In this document: piece by piece, positions 1-5,793 of the stretch | Position numbering within the stretch: position 1 is the first letter of the stretch | Layout of the letters: each line of letters starts with the position of its first letter | Virus record (IMG/VR): IMGVR_UViG_3300030419_007412 | Span: 1 to 46,519 of that record | DNA length: 46,519 nt | Origin: a virus | Reading direction: 5' to 3' (one strand) | Program-made: the position numbers and the translations under genes | The notes under the pieces: model-generated | The model's database searches: none | Seen by the model: the letters and a program-made list of their open reading frames with translations, nothing else | Told to the model about the DNA's origin: nothing

Positions 1-114
1 GCAAGCAGTCGAAGGCTCCTCGACCACGATGCCAATAGCATCAGGGGGAATCTCTCCGTTGTTCCTGTGGACCTCTGGGTCGTCCAGAAGCCTAACCAAA
101 TCACCTACTTTCAA
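1..114 (-). CDS. Small SH3-like protein, VGDLV family (3' end outside window)
   Basis: The reading frame starts at a TTG (112-114) and runs off the left edge, giving at least 38 residues beginning MKVGDLVRLLDDPEV. The TTG overlaps the TGA of the upstream gene (TTGA) and has a good GGAGG 7 nt upstream, which decides the start. The N-terminus carries the VGDLV motif of the paralogous family filling this region, and a later AIGIVV stretch matches the second strand of the family. Function is unknown; the SH3/KOW-like fold is inferred from the strand pattern. Confidence 0.7.
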   Translation of the reverse strand, partial: MKVGDLVRLLDDPEVHRNNGEIPPDAIGIVVEEPSTAC

Positions 115-335
115 TTGACGACCTCCAACTCGTCGCGAGACATGGGATGCAGGCCATCGTGGATTTGTCCTAGACCGGGAGCATCACGGCCCTCGCCTTC
201 GAGGCCGGGGTAATGAACTTGAATCGTCATGTCCGGGGAGTTCCACGAGCACGCAACGATGCGCGCAGCAACGCCGACGCGGCCTTTGTAAAGGCGCGCG
301 TGGCCAACATACTTTACCAAATCACCGACTTGCAT
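111..335 (-). CDS. Small SH3-like protein, VGDLV family
   Basis: This 74-residue protein starts MQVGDLVKYVGHARLYKG and ends DELEVVN. An AGGAG 6 nt before the ATG at 333-335 favours this start over an in-frame ATG 18 nt upstream. The family signature is VGDLV at residues 3-7, a central G-V strand and a C-terminal LEVV strand, which together suggest a small five-stranded barrel. It is the first gene after the promoter at 368-396. No enzymatic residues are recognisable and the function is unknown. Confidence 0.8.
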   Translation of the reverse strand: MQVGDLVKYVGHARLYKGRVGVAARIVACSWNSPDMTIQVHYPGLEGEGRDAPGLGQIHDGLHPMSRDELEVVN

Positions 336-367
336 GTCCATCTCCTGTGTCATCCGTGGACAATCAA

Positions 368-396
368 AACATAGTCACGCAGTCGGGACTGGTAAA
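368..396 (-). promoter_or_regulatory. Promoter of the TTTAC type
   Basis: On the minus strand TTTACC (391-396) is separated by 17 nt from TATGTT (368-373). The bases before the -10 read GCGTGAC, as in the promoter at 2702-2730. Transcription would start about 25 nt before the gene at 335. Confidence 0.6.
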
Positions 397-404
397 GAAA
401 AAAT

Positions 405-470
405 CTACTGCACGATGGCGTAGACGAGACTAGCTAGGCAAATCGTGCCGTAAGAAACTGCAAGTGTCAT
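405..470 (-). CDS. 21-residue single-span membrane peptide
   Basis: The ATG at 468-470 is preceded by AAAGGAG with 6-7 nt spacing, a near-ideal ribosome binding site. The 21 residues (MTLAVSYGTICLASLVYAIV plus Q) are almost entirely hydrophobic, enough for one membrane span. It sits alone between two promoters. Its size makes it easy to miss, but the strong ribosome binding site and composition support it. It is one of several tiny membrane peptides in this genome; the role is unknown. Confidence 0.55.
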   Translation of the reverse strand: MTLAVSYGTICLASLVYAIVQ

Positions 471-536
471 CCTGTTTCTCCTTTTATTTCAAGAGGTTGT
501 AGTTAAATAGTAAAGATGTGTTTACTGTCACAAACA

Positions 537-740
537 CTAAAGGACTTCCAGATGGCTTCTTTCGAACCACCATGGCTTGCCGTGTGTTTGCTGTGAACGG
601 TGTCCAATCGGTTGCACGACACACTCGATACCCAGCGTCTTGATAACTAGAGCTAGTGCTCCAGCCGCTTCGGTGTTTGGATAGTCCTCGCTAATCTTTA
701 CGAGGTTGCCAACACGAGGCTTCGGGGGTCGTCCTTCCAT
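537..740 (-). CDS. Small SH3-like protein, probably leaderless
   Basis: This 67-residue protein (MEGRPPKPRVGNLVKISEDY...) ends in HLEVL. Family features are VGNLV at residues 10-14, an ALALVIK strand and the terminal LEV strand. There is no Shine-Dalgarno before the ATG. A promoter -10 (TATGAT) ends exactly 6 nt upstream, so the transcript should begin at or next to the A of the ATG. No in-frame start with a ribosome binding site lies further in. Function unknown. Confidence 0.75.
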   Translation of the reverse strand: MEGRPPKPRVGNLVKISEDYPNTEAAGALALVIKTLGIECVVQPIGHRSQQTHGKPWWFERSHLEVL

Positions 741-746
741 GCTGAT

Positions 747-774
747 ATCATAGGAACAAACAATAAAGAGTAAA
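747..774 (-). promoter_or_regulatory. Promoter giving a leaderless transcript
   Basis: TTTACT (769-774), a 16-nt spacer and TATGAT (747-752) on the minus strand. The sequence GTTCC precedes the -10 as in the promoters at 2171 and 3269. Six nucleotides separate the -10 from the ATG at 740. Confidence 0.6.
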
Positions 775-776
775 CA

Positions 777-1160
777 TTAAAAAGTAATAGACCTAACAAC
801 GTAAATGTTTTCAAAGCCATAGCCTCGATGTTCAACGTCAGCGCTATCCTCACCAATACGAACAAACTTGAACAACTCGCTAGAGGGGTCCGGCATGTCC
901 TTCATACCAAAATCATCAAGTTCATCAGACTCCATACACTCGATTAGATTCTCAATCATGCGAATCTCTGGATAGCTGTCATACCACTTGATGTGGTCCC
1001 AGCGCATGAGCCAGTTACCTTTGCCTCCGTAATCGGTTTCGAGGCTATCAACATGTTCGGTGCATAGCTTCTGCGTCTCCTCGCACTTGGCGAAAGCCGT
1101 CATCAAAGCTGGCACGATTTTTGCATCGATTGCTAACACTACCTCTGAACGGTATCCCAT
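777..1160 (-). CDS. Conserved phage protein starting MGYRSEV
   Basis: This 127-residue protein has a GGAGG about 9 nt before the ATG. The N-terminus MGYRSEVVLAID matches a family of unknown function that I recognise from other tailed phages. The rest is acidic and aromatic, with WDHIKWYDSYPE near the middle and a C-terminal ENIYVVRS strand. It overlaps the upstream small membrane protein by 22 nt, suggesting coupled translation. It is likely a small soluble mixed alpha/beta protein; no catalytic motif is evident. Another gene here (3467-3820) has a similar MG-x-RS-x-V start. Confidence 0.8.
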   Translation of the reverse strand: MGYRSEVVLAIDAKIVPALMTAFAKCEETQKLCTEHVDSLETDYGGKGNWLMRWDHIKWYDSYPEIRMIENLIECMESDELDDFGMKDMPDPSSELFKFVRIGEDSADVEHRGYGFENIYVVRSITF

Positions 1161-1318
1161 GATTCAACATCCTCCATAAAAAGTGAATTAGATTGCTCAT
1201 CCGATACTGACAGCATCAAATAAACGTCAGAAACAAGGCTAGTGAACAACAGCAGCAGAAAAACAGCCACAGCAAGTGCAATTGCGCCTCTTATAAAAAC
1301 ACCAATCATTCTAAGCAT
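1139..1318 (-). CDS. 59-residue membrane protein
   Basis: The ATG at 1316-1318 abuts the TAA of the lipoprotein gene upstream and has GGAG 8 nt before it. The protein starts MLRMIGVFIRGAIALAVAVF and continues with Leu/Phe-rich sequence, giving a clear transmembrane helix over residues 5-31, followed by a polar acidic tail of about 28 residues. Its 3' end overlaps the MGYRSEV gene by 22 nt. Function unknown; inner-membrane location is inferred from the single span and basic N-terminus. Confidence 0.65.
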   Translation of the reverse strand: MLRMIGVFIRGAIALAVAVFLLLLFTSLVSDVYLMLSVSDEQSNSLFMEDVESWDTVQR

Positions 1319-1621
1319 TTACCATGCTCCGTTATATTCCCAGCACCAGTCTTCTTCCCACTGGCACCACTCTTCATACCATCCATAATAATAGTCGTCC
1401 ACCCACCAAACACAGCACGTTGTACCGTCATCGTACCAGTCACACCACAAGGGCGAATGTAAATACGGCTCCTCCCAACATGCTGGTTCTTCATAATATG
1501 TTACCTCAACGTAAGCACCATTTGACTCAGGATAGTAAACTGGAGCGTGTGGGTCGTGCTTTACGTCCAGCGTACAACAAGACAACAATAGACACAAAAA
1601 GCCGAGTGTAAAGTATTTCAT
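1319..1621 (-). CDS. Tryptophan/tyrosine/cysteine-rich lipoprotein
   Basis: This 100-residue precursor starts MKYFTLGFLCLLLSCC, a short lipoprotein signal with LLSC-C as lipobox. A GGGAGG 8 nt upstream selects this ATG (1619-1621) over one 15 nt earlier. The mature part is strikingly rich in Trp (11), Tyr, Cys and Asp/Glu, for example WYEEWCQWEEDWCWE near the C-terminus. It overlaps the upstream SH3-like gene by ATGA. The function is not recognisable. Surface lipoproteins of some phages block their own receptor after infection, but that is only a possible analogy here. Confidence 0.7.
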   Translation of the reverse strand: MKYFTLGFLCLLLSCCTLDVKHDPHAPVYYPESNGAYVEVTYYEEPACWEEPYLHSPLWCDWYDDGTTCCVWWVDDYYYGWYEEWCQWEEDWCWEYNGAW

Positions 1622-1881
1622 CGTCGGTCCTCCCACAATTGCCAGCCTGCTTTCGTGATAGCATCTTCGCTGCTCCTCTGTTTCTTGTGGGAGGCGAAGA
1701 CTTCGCTACCATCCGGCATACGGATGAGGTATTGCGAACCTCGGATGTGCTCGATGACTAAAGCACCTTCAAATCCTTCCTGGGTGATGAGCGAGCCCAC
1801 TAGGGCCTGTCGCTCGCGGGCGAACTGCGCCCTGTCTTCAGCGGATAACCGCCGGTTCCTTGTTTTGTCTCTACGTCTCAT
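1618..1881 (-). CDS. SH3-like family protein with basic N-terminal extension
   Basis: This 87-residue protein has a GGAG 8 nt before the ATG and overlaps both neighbours by ATGA. Residues 1-26 are Arg-rich and probably helical (MRRRDKTRNRRLSAEDRAQF). From residue 28 the family pattern follows: VGSLITQEGFEGALVIEHI, then QYLIRMPDGSEVF. The basic extension could bind nucleic acid or a partner (inference). Function unknown. Confidence 0.65.
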   Translation of the reverse strand: MRRRDKTRNRRLSAEDRAQFARERQALVGSLITQEGFEGALVIEHIRGSQYLIRMPDGSEVFASHKKQRSSEDAITKAGWQLWEDRR

Positions 1882-2141
1882 ACTTTCTTCTCCGGGTAGA
1901 ATCTATAAACGAGTCGCCAGTTCTGGCCGCGCTCTTCGTTGTTGTTCACGTCCCACGGAATGTTGTCCGGGTCCGCTTCCTTCTTCCAGGCTACAGACGC
2001 ATACTCAAGACAGTAATCACTGTCTTGTCGCTTAAAGATTTGCACCGCGATTGACGCACCAATCACCTGGCCTGCGTCGAACTCATCTGTAATGAGAGCG
2101 CCATAGTTTGGATGGTGAATATCGGGGTTAAACTGTGCCAT
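1878..2141 (-). CDS. Small hypothetical protein, possible SH3-like relative
   Basis: This 87-residue protein starts MAQFNPDIHHPNYGALITDE and ends YRFYPEKKV. GALI followed by AGQVIGASIAVQIF loosely resembles the SH3-like family, but the VGDLV motif is not clear. The weak GAGGA ribosome site lies about 8 nt upstream. It is the first gene after the promoter at 2171-2199 and overlaps its downstream neighbour by ATGA. Confidence 0.65.
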   Translation of the reverse strand: MAQFNPDIHHPNYGALITDEFDAGQVIGASIAVQIFKRQDSDYCLEYASVAWKKEADPDNIPWDVNNNEERGQNWRLVYRFYPEKKV

Positions 2142-2170
2142 CGAAGTCGTCCTCTTCGTCGTTCACTGGT

Positions 2171-2199
2171 ACTATAGGAACGCCATGAGGTAGAGTAAA
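2171..2199 (-). promoter_or_regulatory. Promoter of the TTTAC type
   Basis: TTTACT (2194-2199), a 17-nt spacer ending GCGTTCC, and TATAGT (2171-2176) on the minus strand. It drives the gene starting at 2141 and lies inside the possible 31-codon reading frame at 2172-2267. Confidence 0.65.
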
Positions 2200-2267
2200 C
2201 CTGTCATCATAATAAAAAACCAGATCGACTTCGCGATCTCCGCTAACATCTCGGTATTATTCAGCAT
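2172..2267 (-). CDS. Possible 31-residue membrane peptide
   Basis: A 31-codon frame starting MLNNTEMLAEIAKS continues with IWFFIMMTGLLYLMAFL, a good single membrane span. It begins inside the last codons of the upstream SH3-like gene. The ribosome site is weak, and a promoter overlaps its 3' half, so this is less certain than the other small membrane peptides. An internal ATG at 2247-2249 would give 25 residues. Confidence 0.4.
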   Translation of the reverse strand: MLNNTEMLAEIAKSIWFFIMMTGLLYLMAFL

Positions 2268-2526
2268 TTTTCAGCAGTTTGACTTCCCAGCACTGAACCT
2301 TCTCCGGCACTCCTACGTGCCGCTGGCGGTTGTGTTTCGGGAGCTTGAGCCACTGAATATACAGATCGTAGCGGGCTTGCTTCCTGCCTCCAAGCACTCT
2401 AGCATAGTGCTCCTCTTCAACGTACTCTTTGTGAAGCACCATACCAAGCGTGCTGCTCGGATTGTACGCATATGCCTCAGTCACCATCGCGCCGGGTTTG
2501 ACCCTCTTGCAGTCTTTCATGTTCAT
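2257..2526 (-). CDS. Small SH3-like protein, VKPGAMV variant
   Basis: This 89-residue protein starts MNMKDCKRVKPGAMVTEAYA, followed by TLGMVLHKEY, and ends QCWEVKLLKNAE. These correspond to the first strand (VKPGAMV), second strand (GMVL) and last strand (WEVKLL) of the family. The ATG overlaps the stop of the upstream 53-residue gene (ATGA), indicating translational coupling. It is basic overall. Function unknown. Confidence 0.7.
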   Translation of the reverse strand: MNMKDCKRVKPGAMVTEAYAYNPSSTLGMVLHKEYVEEEHYARVLGGRKQARYDLYIQWLKLPKHNRQRHVGVPEKVQCWEVKLLKNAE

Positions 2527-2684
2527 GGTGCTATAAACCTTTCCTTGTCGGCTGAGTCATACTCGGTAGTCTTCGCGGAAGCCCTCCTGGCCTTCTTGGA
2601 GCCAAGCATTTCTGTAATCTTAGCTAGGGCTTCAATCAAAGTCTCTTGGACTTCCCTAAGTTCTGCGCGCTCGTCTTTGGTCAT
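2523..2684 (-). CDS. 53-residue helical protein
   Basis: Starts MTKDERAELREVQETLIEAL and continues AKITEMLGSKKARRAS, a mostly helical charged protein. AGGAG lies 6 nt before the ATG (2682-2684), and a promoter -10 lies just upstream, so the leader is about 10 nt. It is coupled by ATGA to the SH3-like gene that follows. No family recognised. Confidence 0.65.
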   Translation of the reverse strand: MTKDERAELREVQETLIEALAKITEMLGSKKARRASAKTTEYDSADKERFIAP

Positions 2685-2701
2685 TCTAATCTCCTAAAAA
2701 A

Positions 2702-2730
2702 ACTATAGTCACGCACATGGCGTGAGTAAA
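2702..2730 (-). promoter_or_regulatory. Promoter of the TTTAC type
   Basis: TTTACT (2725-2730), a 17-nt spacer ending GCGTGAC and TATAGT (2702-2707) on the minus strand. It serves the gene starting at 2684. Confidence 0.65.
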
Positions 2731-2733
2731 ATA

Positions 2734-2922
2734 CTATGCGGACGACACGACGAAAAAATTATTGGCTGGCTTCCAGTCTTCAGGATCGTCGGCAGTGACG
2801 ATGTAGCGTGTGCCGCCGCGATGGCCTTGGTCGCCAAGAGTTGTCTGGACTACCAGCTTCGCTGGCAGGATATCCGCATAATTCTGATAAGCCTTGCTTA
2901 GTACCAGATCTCCGACTTTCAT
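2734..2922 (-). CDS. Small SH3-like protein, VGDLV family
   Basis: This 62-residue protein starts MKVGDLVLSKAYQNYAD, has a KLVVQTTLG strand and ends NNFFVVSSA. AAAGGAG lies 7-8 nt before the ATG. Its ATG overlaps the TGA of a 25-residue membrane peptide gene (ATGA). A canonical member of the family; function unknown. Confidence 0.75.
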   Translation of the reverse strand: MKVGDLVLSKAYQNYADILPAKLVVQTTLGDQGHRGGTRYIVTADDPEDWKPANNFFVVSSA

Positions 2923-2996
2923 TTCCTTCTCCTTTCAAAATAGGATGGTGTTAATACTATAAGACCGACAACTAAAAAGACAATAGCATAAATCAC
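2919..2996 (-). CDS. 25-residue single-span membrane peptide
   Basis: A GTG start (2994-2996) overlaps the upstream stop as GTGA, and its own TGA overlaps the next ATG as ATGA, so it is locked into the operon. GGAG lies 8 nt upstream of the GTG. The product, M(V)IYAIVFLVVGLIVLT followed by PSYFERRRK, is one hydrophobic helix with a basic C-terminal tail, which predicts the tail on the cytoplasmic side. Function unknown. Confidence 0.65.
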   Translation of the reverse strand: MIYAIVFLVVGLIVLTPSYFERRRK

Positions 2997-3262
2997 TGCA
3001 CTATCTCCAAGAAGTCACCGTAGTGCGAAAACGAATCGCCTCGCACTGTATTGAGATTAAAGATGCCGCCCCAGCCATAGCCGTCCTCGTCTGGACCGCT
3101 CACTGTGATAGCCAACTGGCCGATGAGCGTCTCGTCATCATTATCGGTTCCAGGGTCACGCGGGCCTTCACCCTGGAACCTTGCGCGGCCAGGTACGAAG
3201 CGCACCAGCGTGCCGACTGGAATGTCTCTGGGGGGTTTATTCCATGTGTATGTGTCACTCAT
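2993..3262 (-). CDS. SH3-like family protein, probably leaderless
   Basis: This 89-residue protein starts MSDTYTWNKPPRDIPVGTLV. VGTLVRFVPG at residues 16-25 is the family motif, LIGQLAITVSG is the second strand and YGDFLEIVQ the last. There is an acidic insert (DPGTDNDDET). No Shine-Dalgarno precedes the ATG, and the promoter -10 TACGGT lies exactly 6 nt upstream, predicting a leaderless mRNA. Function unknown. Confidence 0.75.
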   Translation of the reverse strand: MSDTYTWNKPPRDIPVGTLVRFVPGRARFQGEGPRDPGTDNDDETLIGQLAITVSGPDEDGYGWGGIFNLNTVRGDSFSHYGDFLEIVQ

Positions 3263-3268
3263 GTCTAT

Positions 3269-3297
3269 ACCGTAGGAACGAGATGAGCATTAGTAAA
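3269..3297 (-). promoter_or_regulatory. Promoter giving a leaderless transcript
   Basis: TTTACT (3292-3297), a 17-nt spacer ending CGTTCC and TACGGT (3269-3274) on the minus strand, 6 nt before the ATG at 3262. Confidence 0.6.
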
Positions 3298-3306
3298 GCA
3301 TGTCTA

Positions 3307-3480
3307 TTAACTACTTTCACTGAGGATCTTCAGTTCTATTTCGTCATACCACATACGATCGTCTGCCACCCACTGTACCTCGTGGTAGATGATGCCATCA
3401 TCGCTTTCATAAGAATCCAGCACAACACCATAAGAAAAAACAGAAGAACCTCTCAGAGTAACCAAATCACCAATCTTCAT
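3307..3480 (-). CDS. Small SH3-like protein, VGDLV family
   Basis: This 57-residue protein starts MKIGDLVTLRGSSVFSYG, then VVLDSYES, a central strand YHEVQWVADD and a last strand ELKILSESS. It overlaps the upstream gene by 14 nt; the upstream TGA lies inside GGTGAT, which encodes the Gly-Asp of the motif. The ATG (3478-3480) has no strong ribosome site of its own, so translation is probably coupled. Function unknown. Confidence 0.75.
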   Translation of the reverse strand: MKIGDLVTLRGSSVFSYGVVLDSYESDDGIIYHEVQWVADDRMWYDEIELKILSESS

Positions 3481-3820
3481 CAAAGCTAAAATGCCATGCT
3501 GGAGTTGCCACGTCTCCTGCGTAGCGCCACTGTACCTTGCCGTCTAAACGCTTAATGTAAACAAAGTCAGGGCCGCAGTGAGTCATGGCAGGGTTTGTTA
3601 TAACACACGAGACGGTATCGTCGAGATACTCAGTGCTGTCGCTGTCGATAATGCGGAACCCGCCGCGAGTCATCGCAATCAGTATGTGCGTAAAGAGCTT
3701 GTCGTGGCTCATTTGCTCCAGGGTTGGGAACATATGACTAGGATAACCATCATAATGACAATACGTGCCAAGGTATGTCCCTGGCTCTGTCTCAACATAT
3801 ACATTCGATCGTGTGCCCAT
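3467..3820 (-). CDS. Conserved phage protein starting MGTRSNVYVET
   Basis: This 117-residue protein starts MGTRSNVYVETEPGTYLGTY and continues CHYDGYPSHM. This N-terminus belongs to a family of unknown function that I recognise in many tailed phages. A TGATG overlap with the upstream gene supports the ATG at 3818-3820 rather than the GTG 3 nt earlier. The C-terminal half has VYIKRLDGKVQWRYAG. No catalytic motif is evident. Its last 14 nt overlap the next SH3-like gene. Confidence 0.85.
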   Translation of the reverse strand: MGTRSNVYVETEPGTYLGTYCHYDGYPSHMFPTLEQMSHDKLFTHILIAMTRGGFRIIDSDSTEYLDDTVSCVITNPAMTHCGPDFVYIKRLDGKVQWRYAGDVATPAWHFSFDEDW

Positions 3821-3993
3821 CACTCCACCACTGCTAGCTGATAATCTCTATAAGAATAAGAACCGCTACCGTCGCAATAAAGAACATCGTAGTGCTTTTT
3901 ATAGCCCCAAATATAGATGTCAGTGACAAGACCCAGGAGCTTTCCCGTCTCCTTGTGCCTCACGATGTCGCCTCTTTTTGGATCCTCAATCAC
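3820..3993 (-). CDS. Small SH3-like protein, GDIV variant
   Basis: A GTG start (3991-3993) with AGAGGTG 5 nt upstream gives 57 residues: M(V)IEDPKRGDIVRHKETGK, then LLGLVTDIYIWG, a central strand KHYDVLYCDG and a last strand YQLAVVE. It overlaps the upstream gene by 8 nt, and its TGA overlaps the following ATG (TGATG). It is too short for a 60-residue cutoff but matches the family throughout. Function unknown. Confidence 0.7.
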   Translation of the reverse strand: MIEDPKRGDIVRHKETGKLLGLVTDIYIWGYKKHYDVLYCDGSGSYSYRDYQLAVVE

Positions 3994-4159
3994 TTATCAC
4001 CTCTAAGTCCTCTATACCAAGATAGATACGGATACCTGCAAAGTCAACAGTGACGACATTATTAACTGCAACCTTCAAGACAATACCTATCTTGTCCTCA
4101 TAGCCTATGCCTCTGCGCGTCTTGTGTCTGCCGAGTCTAACCAAGTCACCGACTTTCAC
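3986..4159 (-). CDS. Small SH3-like protein, VGDLV family
   Basis: A GTG start (4157-4159) with AGAGG 6 nt upstream gives 57 residues: MKVGDLVRLGRHKTRRG, a KIGIVLKVAV strand, NVVTVDF, and EDLEVISD at the end. It overlaps the upstream gene by 14 nt, with the upstream TGA embedded in GGTGAC of the Gly-Asp codons. Function unknown. Confidence 0.75.
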   Translation of the reverse strand: MKVGDLVRLGRHKTRRGIGYEDKIGIVLKVAVNNVVTVDFAGIRIYLGIEDLEVISD

Positions 4160-4373
4160 TGATAACCTCTATCCAGCCTTGTTCTACGGCTGACAAGTCC
4201 ATCTCCATCGGCTCTCCCTTGTTGGAGGGCCACAGCACCAGTTGCGTTCTACAGTGACCCATTCCTCCCAAGGGCAAGACTTCAAGCGGCCCGACGACTA
4301 TACCTATGTCACCTTGATGCGTATCTCTTATCAAACTACCAATCGGTATAGAGTGTATCTTGCCACTGCTCAT
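4146..4373 (-). CDS. Small SH3-like protein, IGSLI variant
   Basis: This 75-residue protein starts MSSGKIHSIPIGSLIRDTHQ, then GDIGIVVGPLEV, a central strand TQLVLWPSN and a last strand WIEVISESR. The ribosome site is weak, and the start lies 38 nt inside the upstream gene, so coupled translation is likely. The C-terminal EVISESR resembles EVISEGR of the gene ending at 6950, supporting a duplication origin. Function unknown. Confidence 0.7.
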   Translation of the reverse strand: MSSGKIHSIPIGSLIRDTHQGDIGIVVGPLEVLPLGGMGHCRTQLVLWPSNKGEPMEMDLSAVEQGWIEVISESR

Positions 4374-4545
4374 CGTTCATCGCCTGTAGGCTATAGCCTG
4401 CGTATGTTCCCTGTGCTCCCGAACTAGCCTCATCGAGCCAGAGGACTCGATAGTTGTTGTCACCAAGTGAGCTTGTCACCACGCCCAGCGTAGACTCCAA
4501 GACCTCGCCGTTGAGCTTCATGTGCACTAAATCGCCAGTAATCAT
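4336..4545 (-). CDS. Small SH3-like protein, TGDLV variant
   Basis: This 69-residue protein starts MITGDLVHMKLNGEVLESTL, then GVVTSSLGDNNYRVLWLDE. AGGAG lies 6 nt before the ATG. The strand order matches the family, but the C-terminus (YSLQAMNDEQWQ...) is different. It follows the 183-residue gene with a 9-nt gap. Function unknown. Confidence 0.7.
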   Translation of the reverse strand: MITGDLVHMKLNGEVLESTLGVVTSSLGDNNYRVLWLDEASSGAQGTYAGYSLQAMNDEQWQDTLYTDW

Positions 4546-4554
4546 CTTCTACTC

Positions 4555-5106
4555 CTAAAACGCAAATTCCAATTGCGTGCCTTGCGGCTTCTCTTTAACT
4601 ATAGGCACAGTTAAGGCATGGTCAAGCAGGTCAATTATTTCAAAGCCTTTATTTTCTGATGCTGTGCCTCGGACCCACGCCTTGCGACCACTACCGAAGG
4701 AGACAACCCTTGAATCATCGTCGCTCAGGTCTGACACCAACTCACATAGTTCACGCTCATAGAAGTGATATTCAGGTTTTCCATCGTGCTCGTACCAAAA
4801 ATCCTTTGAAAGAAGCGCGAAGAAACTGTCAGTCATATCACTAGCTTCCAGTTCTCGATCCTCGTAACACGCCTCGGTCCAAGCCTCCATGTTACCGCTC
4901 TCAGTCTCGATTGTGAACTCCACGTAGCCGTCGGGGATTGACCTATACTTGATGGAACCGTCAGCCTTAGCACTCTCGGACGATCGCCAGTGAAGGTAAA
5001 AGCCCTCATGCTGGTAGTGGAGAAAATCGTCACAGAACCTTTCGATGACTTTCATAGCCAACTCTGGGCCGTGCCTGGGCTTAAAAACATAACTTGCTAG
5101 GTCCAT
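4555..5106 (-). CDS. 183-residue hypothetical protein ending in a clamp-motif-like QLEFAF
   Basis: An acidic, aromatic-rich protein of unknown family. It starts MDLASYVFKPRHGPELAMKV and has an alternating strand pattern (GYVEFTIETESG) and several Trp/Tyr-rich stretches. The extreme C-terminus GTQLEFAF resembles the short peptide by which proteins dock on a bacterial or phage sliding clamp (QL-x-hydrophobic). That reading is only suggestive. The ATG overlaps the upstream stop (TAATG), and GAGG lies about 10 nt upstream. Confidence 0.75.
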   Translation of the reverse strand: MDLASYVFKPRHGPELAMKVIERFCDDFLHYQHEGFYLHWRSSESAKADGSIKYRSIPDGYVEFTIETESGNMEAWTEACYEDRELEASDMTDSFFALLSKDFWYEHDGKPEYHFYERELCELVSDLSDDDSRVVSFGSGRKAWVRGTASENKGFEIIDLLDHALTVPIVKEKPQGTQLEFAF

Positions 5107-5315
5107 TACTTTACTACCTCAAATTCGTATTCAACTAAAATAACTGTTCGATCTCCACACAGTATTCTATATGCAGCTTGATTTGGAAAAACTGGATCGT
5201 TTGGGTCCGCTTCACAGTGTAAAGACAATATAAGACCATGAGTACAATTGTCTAGTGCTAACTCGTGCGGATCGCACAATTTAACTAACGTGCCGGGTTT
5301 GAGCTTTGCAGCCAT
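5106..5315 (-). CDS. Small SH3-like protein, PGTLV variant
   Basis: This 69-residue protein starts MAAKLKPGTLVKLCDPHELA, then HGLILSLHCEADPN, a central AAYRILCGDR and a last strand EYEFEVVK. PGTLV replaces VGDLV. It overlaps the next SH3-like gene upstream by 31 nt and is linked to the following gene by TAATG. Function unknown. Confidence 0.7.
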   Translation of the reverse strand: MAAKLKPGTLVKLCDPHELALDNCTHGLILSLHCEADPNDPVFPNQAAYRILCGDRTVILVEYEFEVVK

Positions 5316-5530
5316 ATTCCTGAATCTATTGCGTCGTCGGAAAGGATAGTATCAACACACTCGTGCGTGTCGCTAGCGCCGCTGGGGTCGCTGGGCCATT
5401 TCACCTTGACGGCCATGTAGGCTCCCTCACTAGCGCTCGGTCTATACATGAAAGGCTCGTCGGACACTACGATTCCCCACTCAAGATCGCCATCCAAATT
5501 GACGTAACCTATCAAGTCGCCCTTATTCAT
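5285..5530 (-). CDS. Small SH3-like protein, KGDLI variant
   Basis: The 81-residue version starting MNKGDLIGYVNLDGDLEWGI is preferred because GGGTGG lies about 7 nt before the ATG at 5528-5530; an earlier in-frame start has none. Family strands are GDLIGYV, EWGIVVSD and MAVKVKW. The C-terminal part is acidic (DAIDSGIWLQSS). Function unknown. Confidence 0.65.
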   Translation of the reverse strand: MNKGDLIGYVNLDGDLEWGIVVSDEPFMYRPSASEGAYMAVKVKWPSDPSGASDTHECVDTILSDDAIDSGIWLQSSNPAR

Positions 5531-5602
5531 ATTAAAACCCACCCTGACCCGTCGCAAACAGTGCGACTCTTCCTGATTCAGCTACAACGTAGGGACGACA
5601 AT

Positions 5603-5788
5603 CTACGGTGTAAAGCTGATGCTTTGATTTTCAAGCTGTGTCGTCACGGCTGCCAGCATGGCGTGAACAACTTGCAGAGTTTCTACAATCTTTTCACGCT
5701 GTTCTGGCTTGTTAACGCAGACGCACCGCTTGTCAATCAAATCTTCTAGCACTTGTTCGTGCTCTTTAAGTTCTTGTAATGTATACAT
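5603..5788 (-). CDS. 61-residue helical protein
   Basis: Starts MYTLQELKEHEQVLEDLIDK. The sequence is amphipathic and probably forms a helical hairpin or coiled coil, with CVCVN in the middle. It follows the zinc-knuckle gene with a 5-nt gap and has no clear Shine-Dalgarno, so it may be translated by reinitiation. No family recognised. Confidence 0.6.
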   Translation of the reverse strand: MYTLQELKEHEQVLEDLIDKRCVCVNKPEQREKIVETLQVVHAMLAAVTTQLENQSISFTP

Positions 5789-5793
5789 TTTTT

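Noticed and set aside
1324-2054. Several overlapping plus-strand and alternative minus-strand frames
   Set aside because: The minus-strand lipoprotein and small genes here have good ribosome sites and ATGA overlaps; the competing frames have none and no recognisable features.
5530-5603. Small inverted repeat CGTAG/CTACG considered as a terminator
   Set aside because: Only 5 bp with an 11-nt loop and no T-run.
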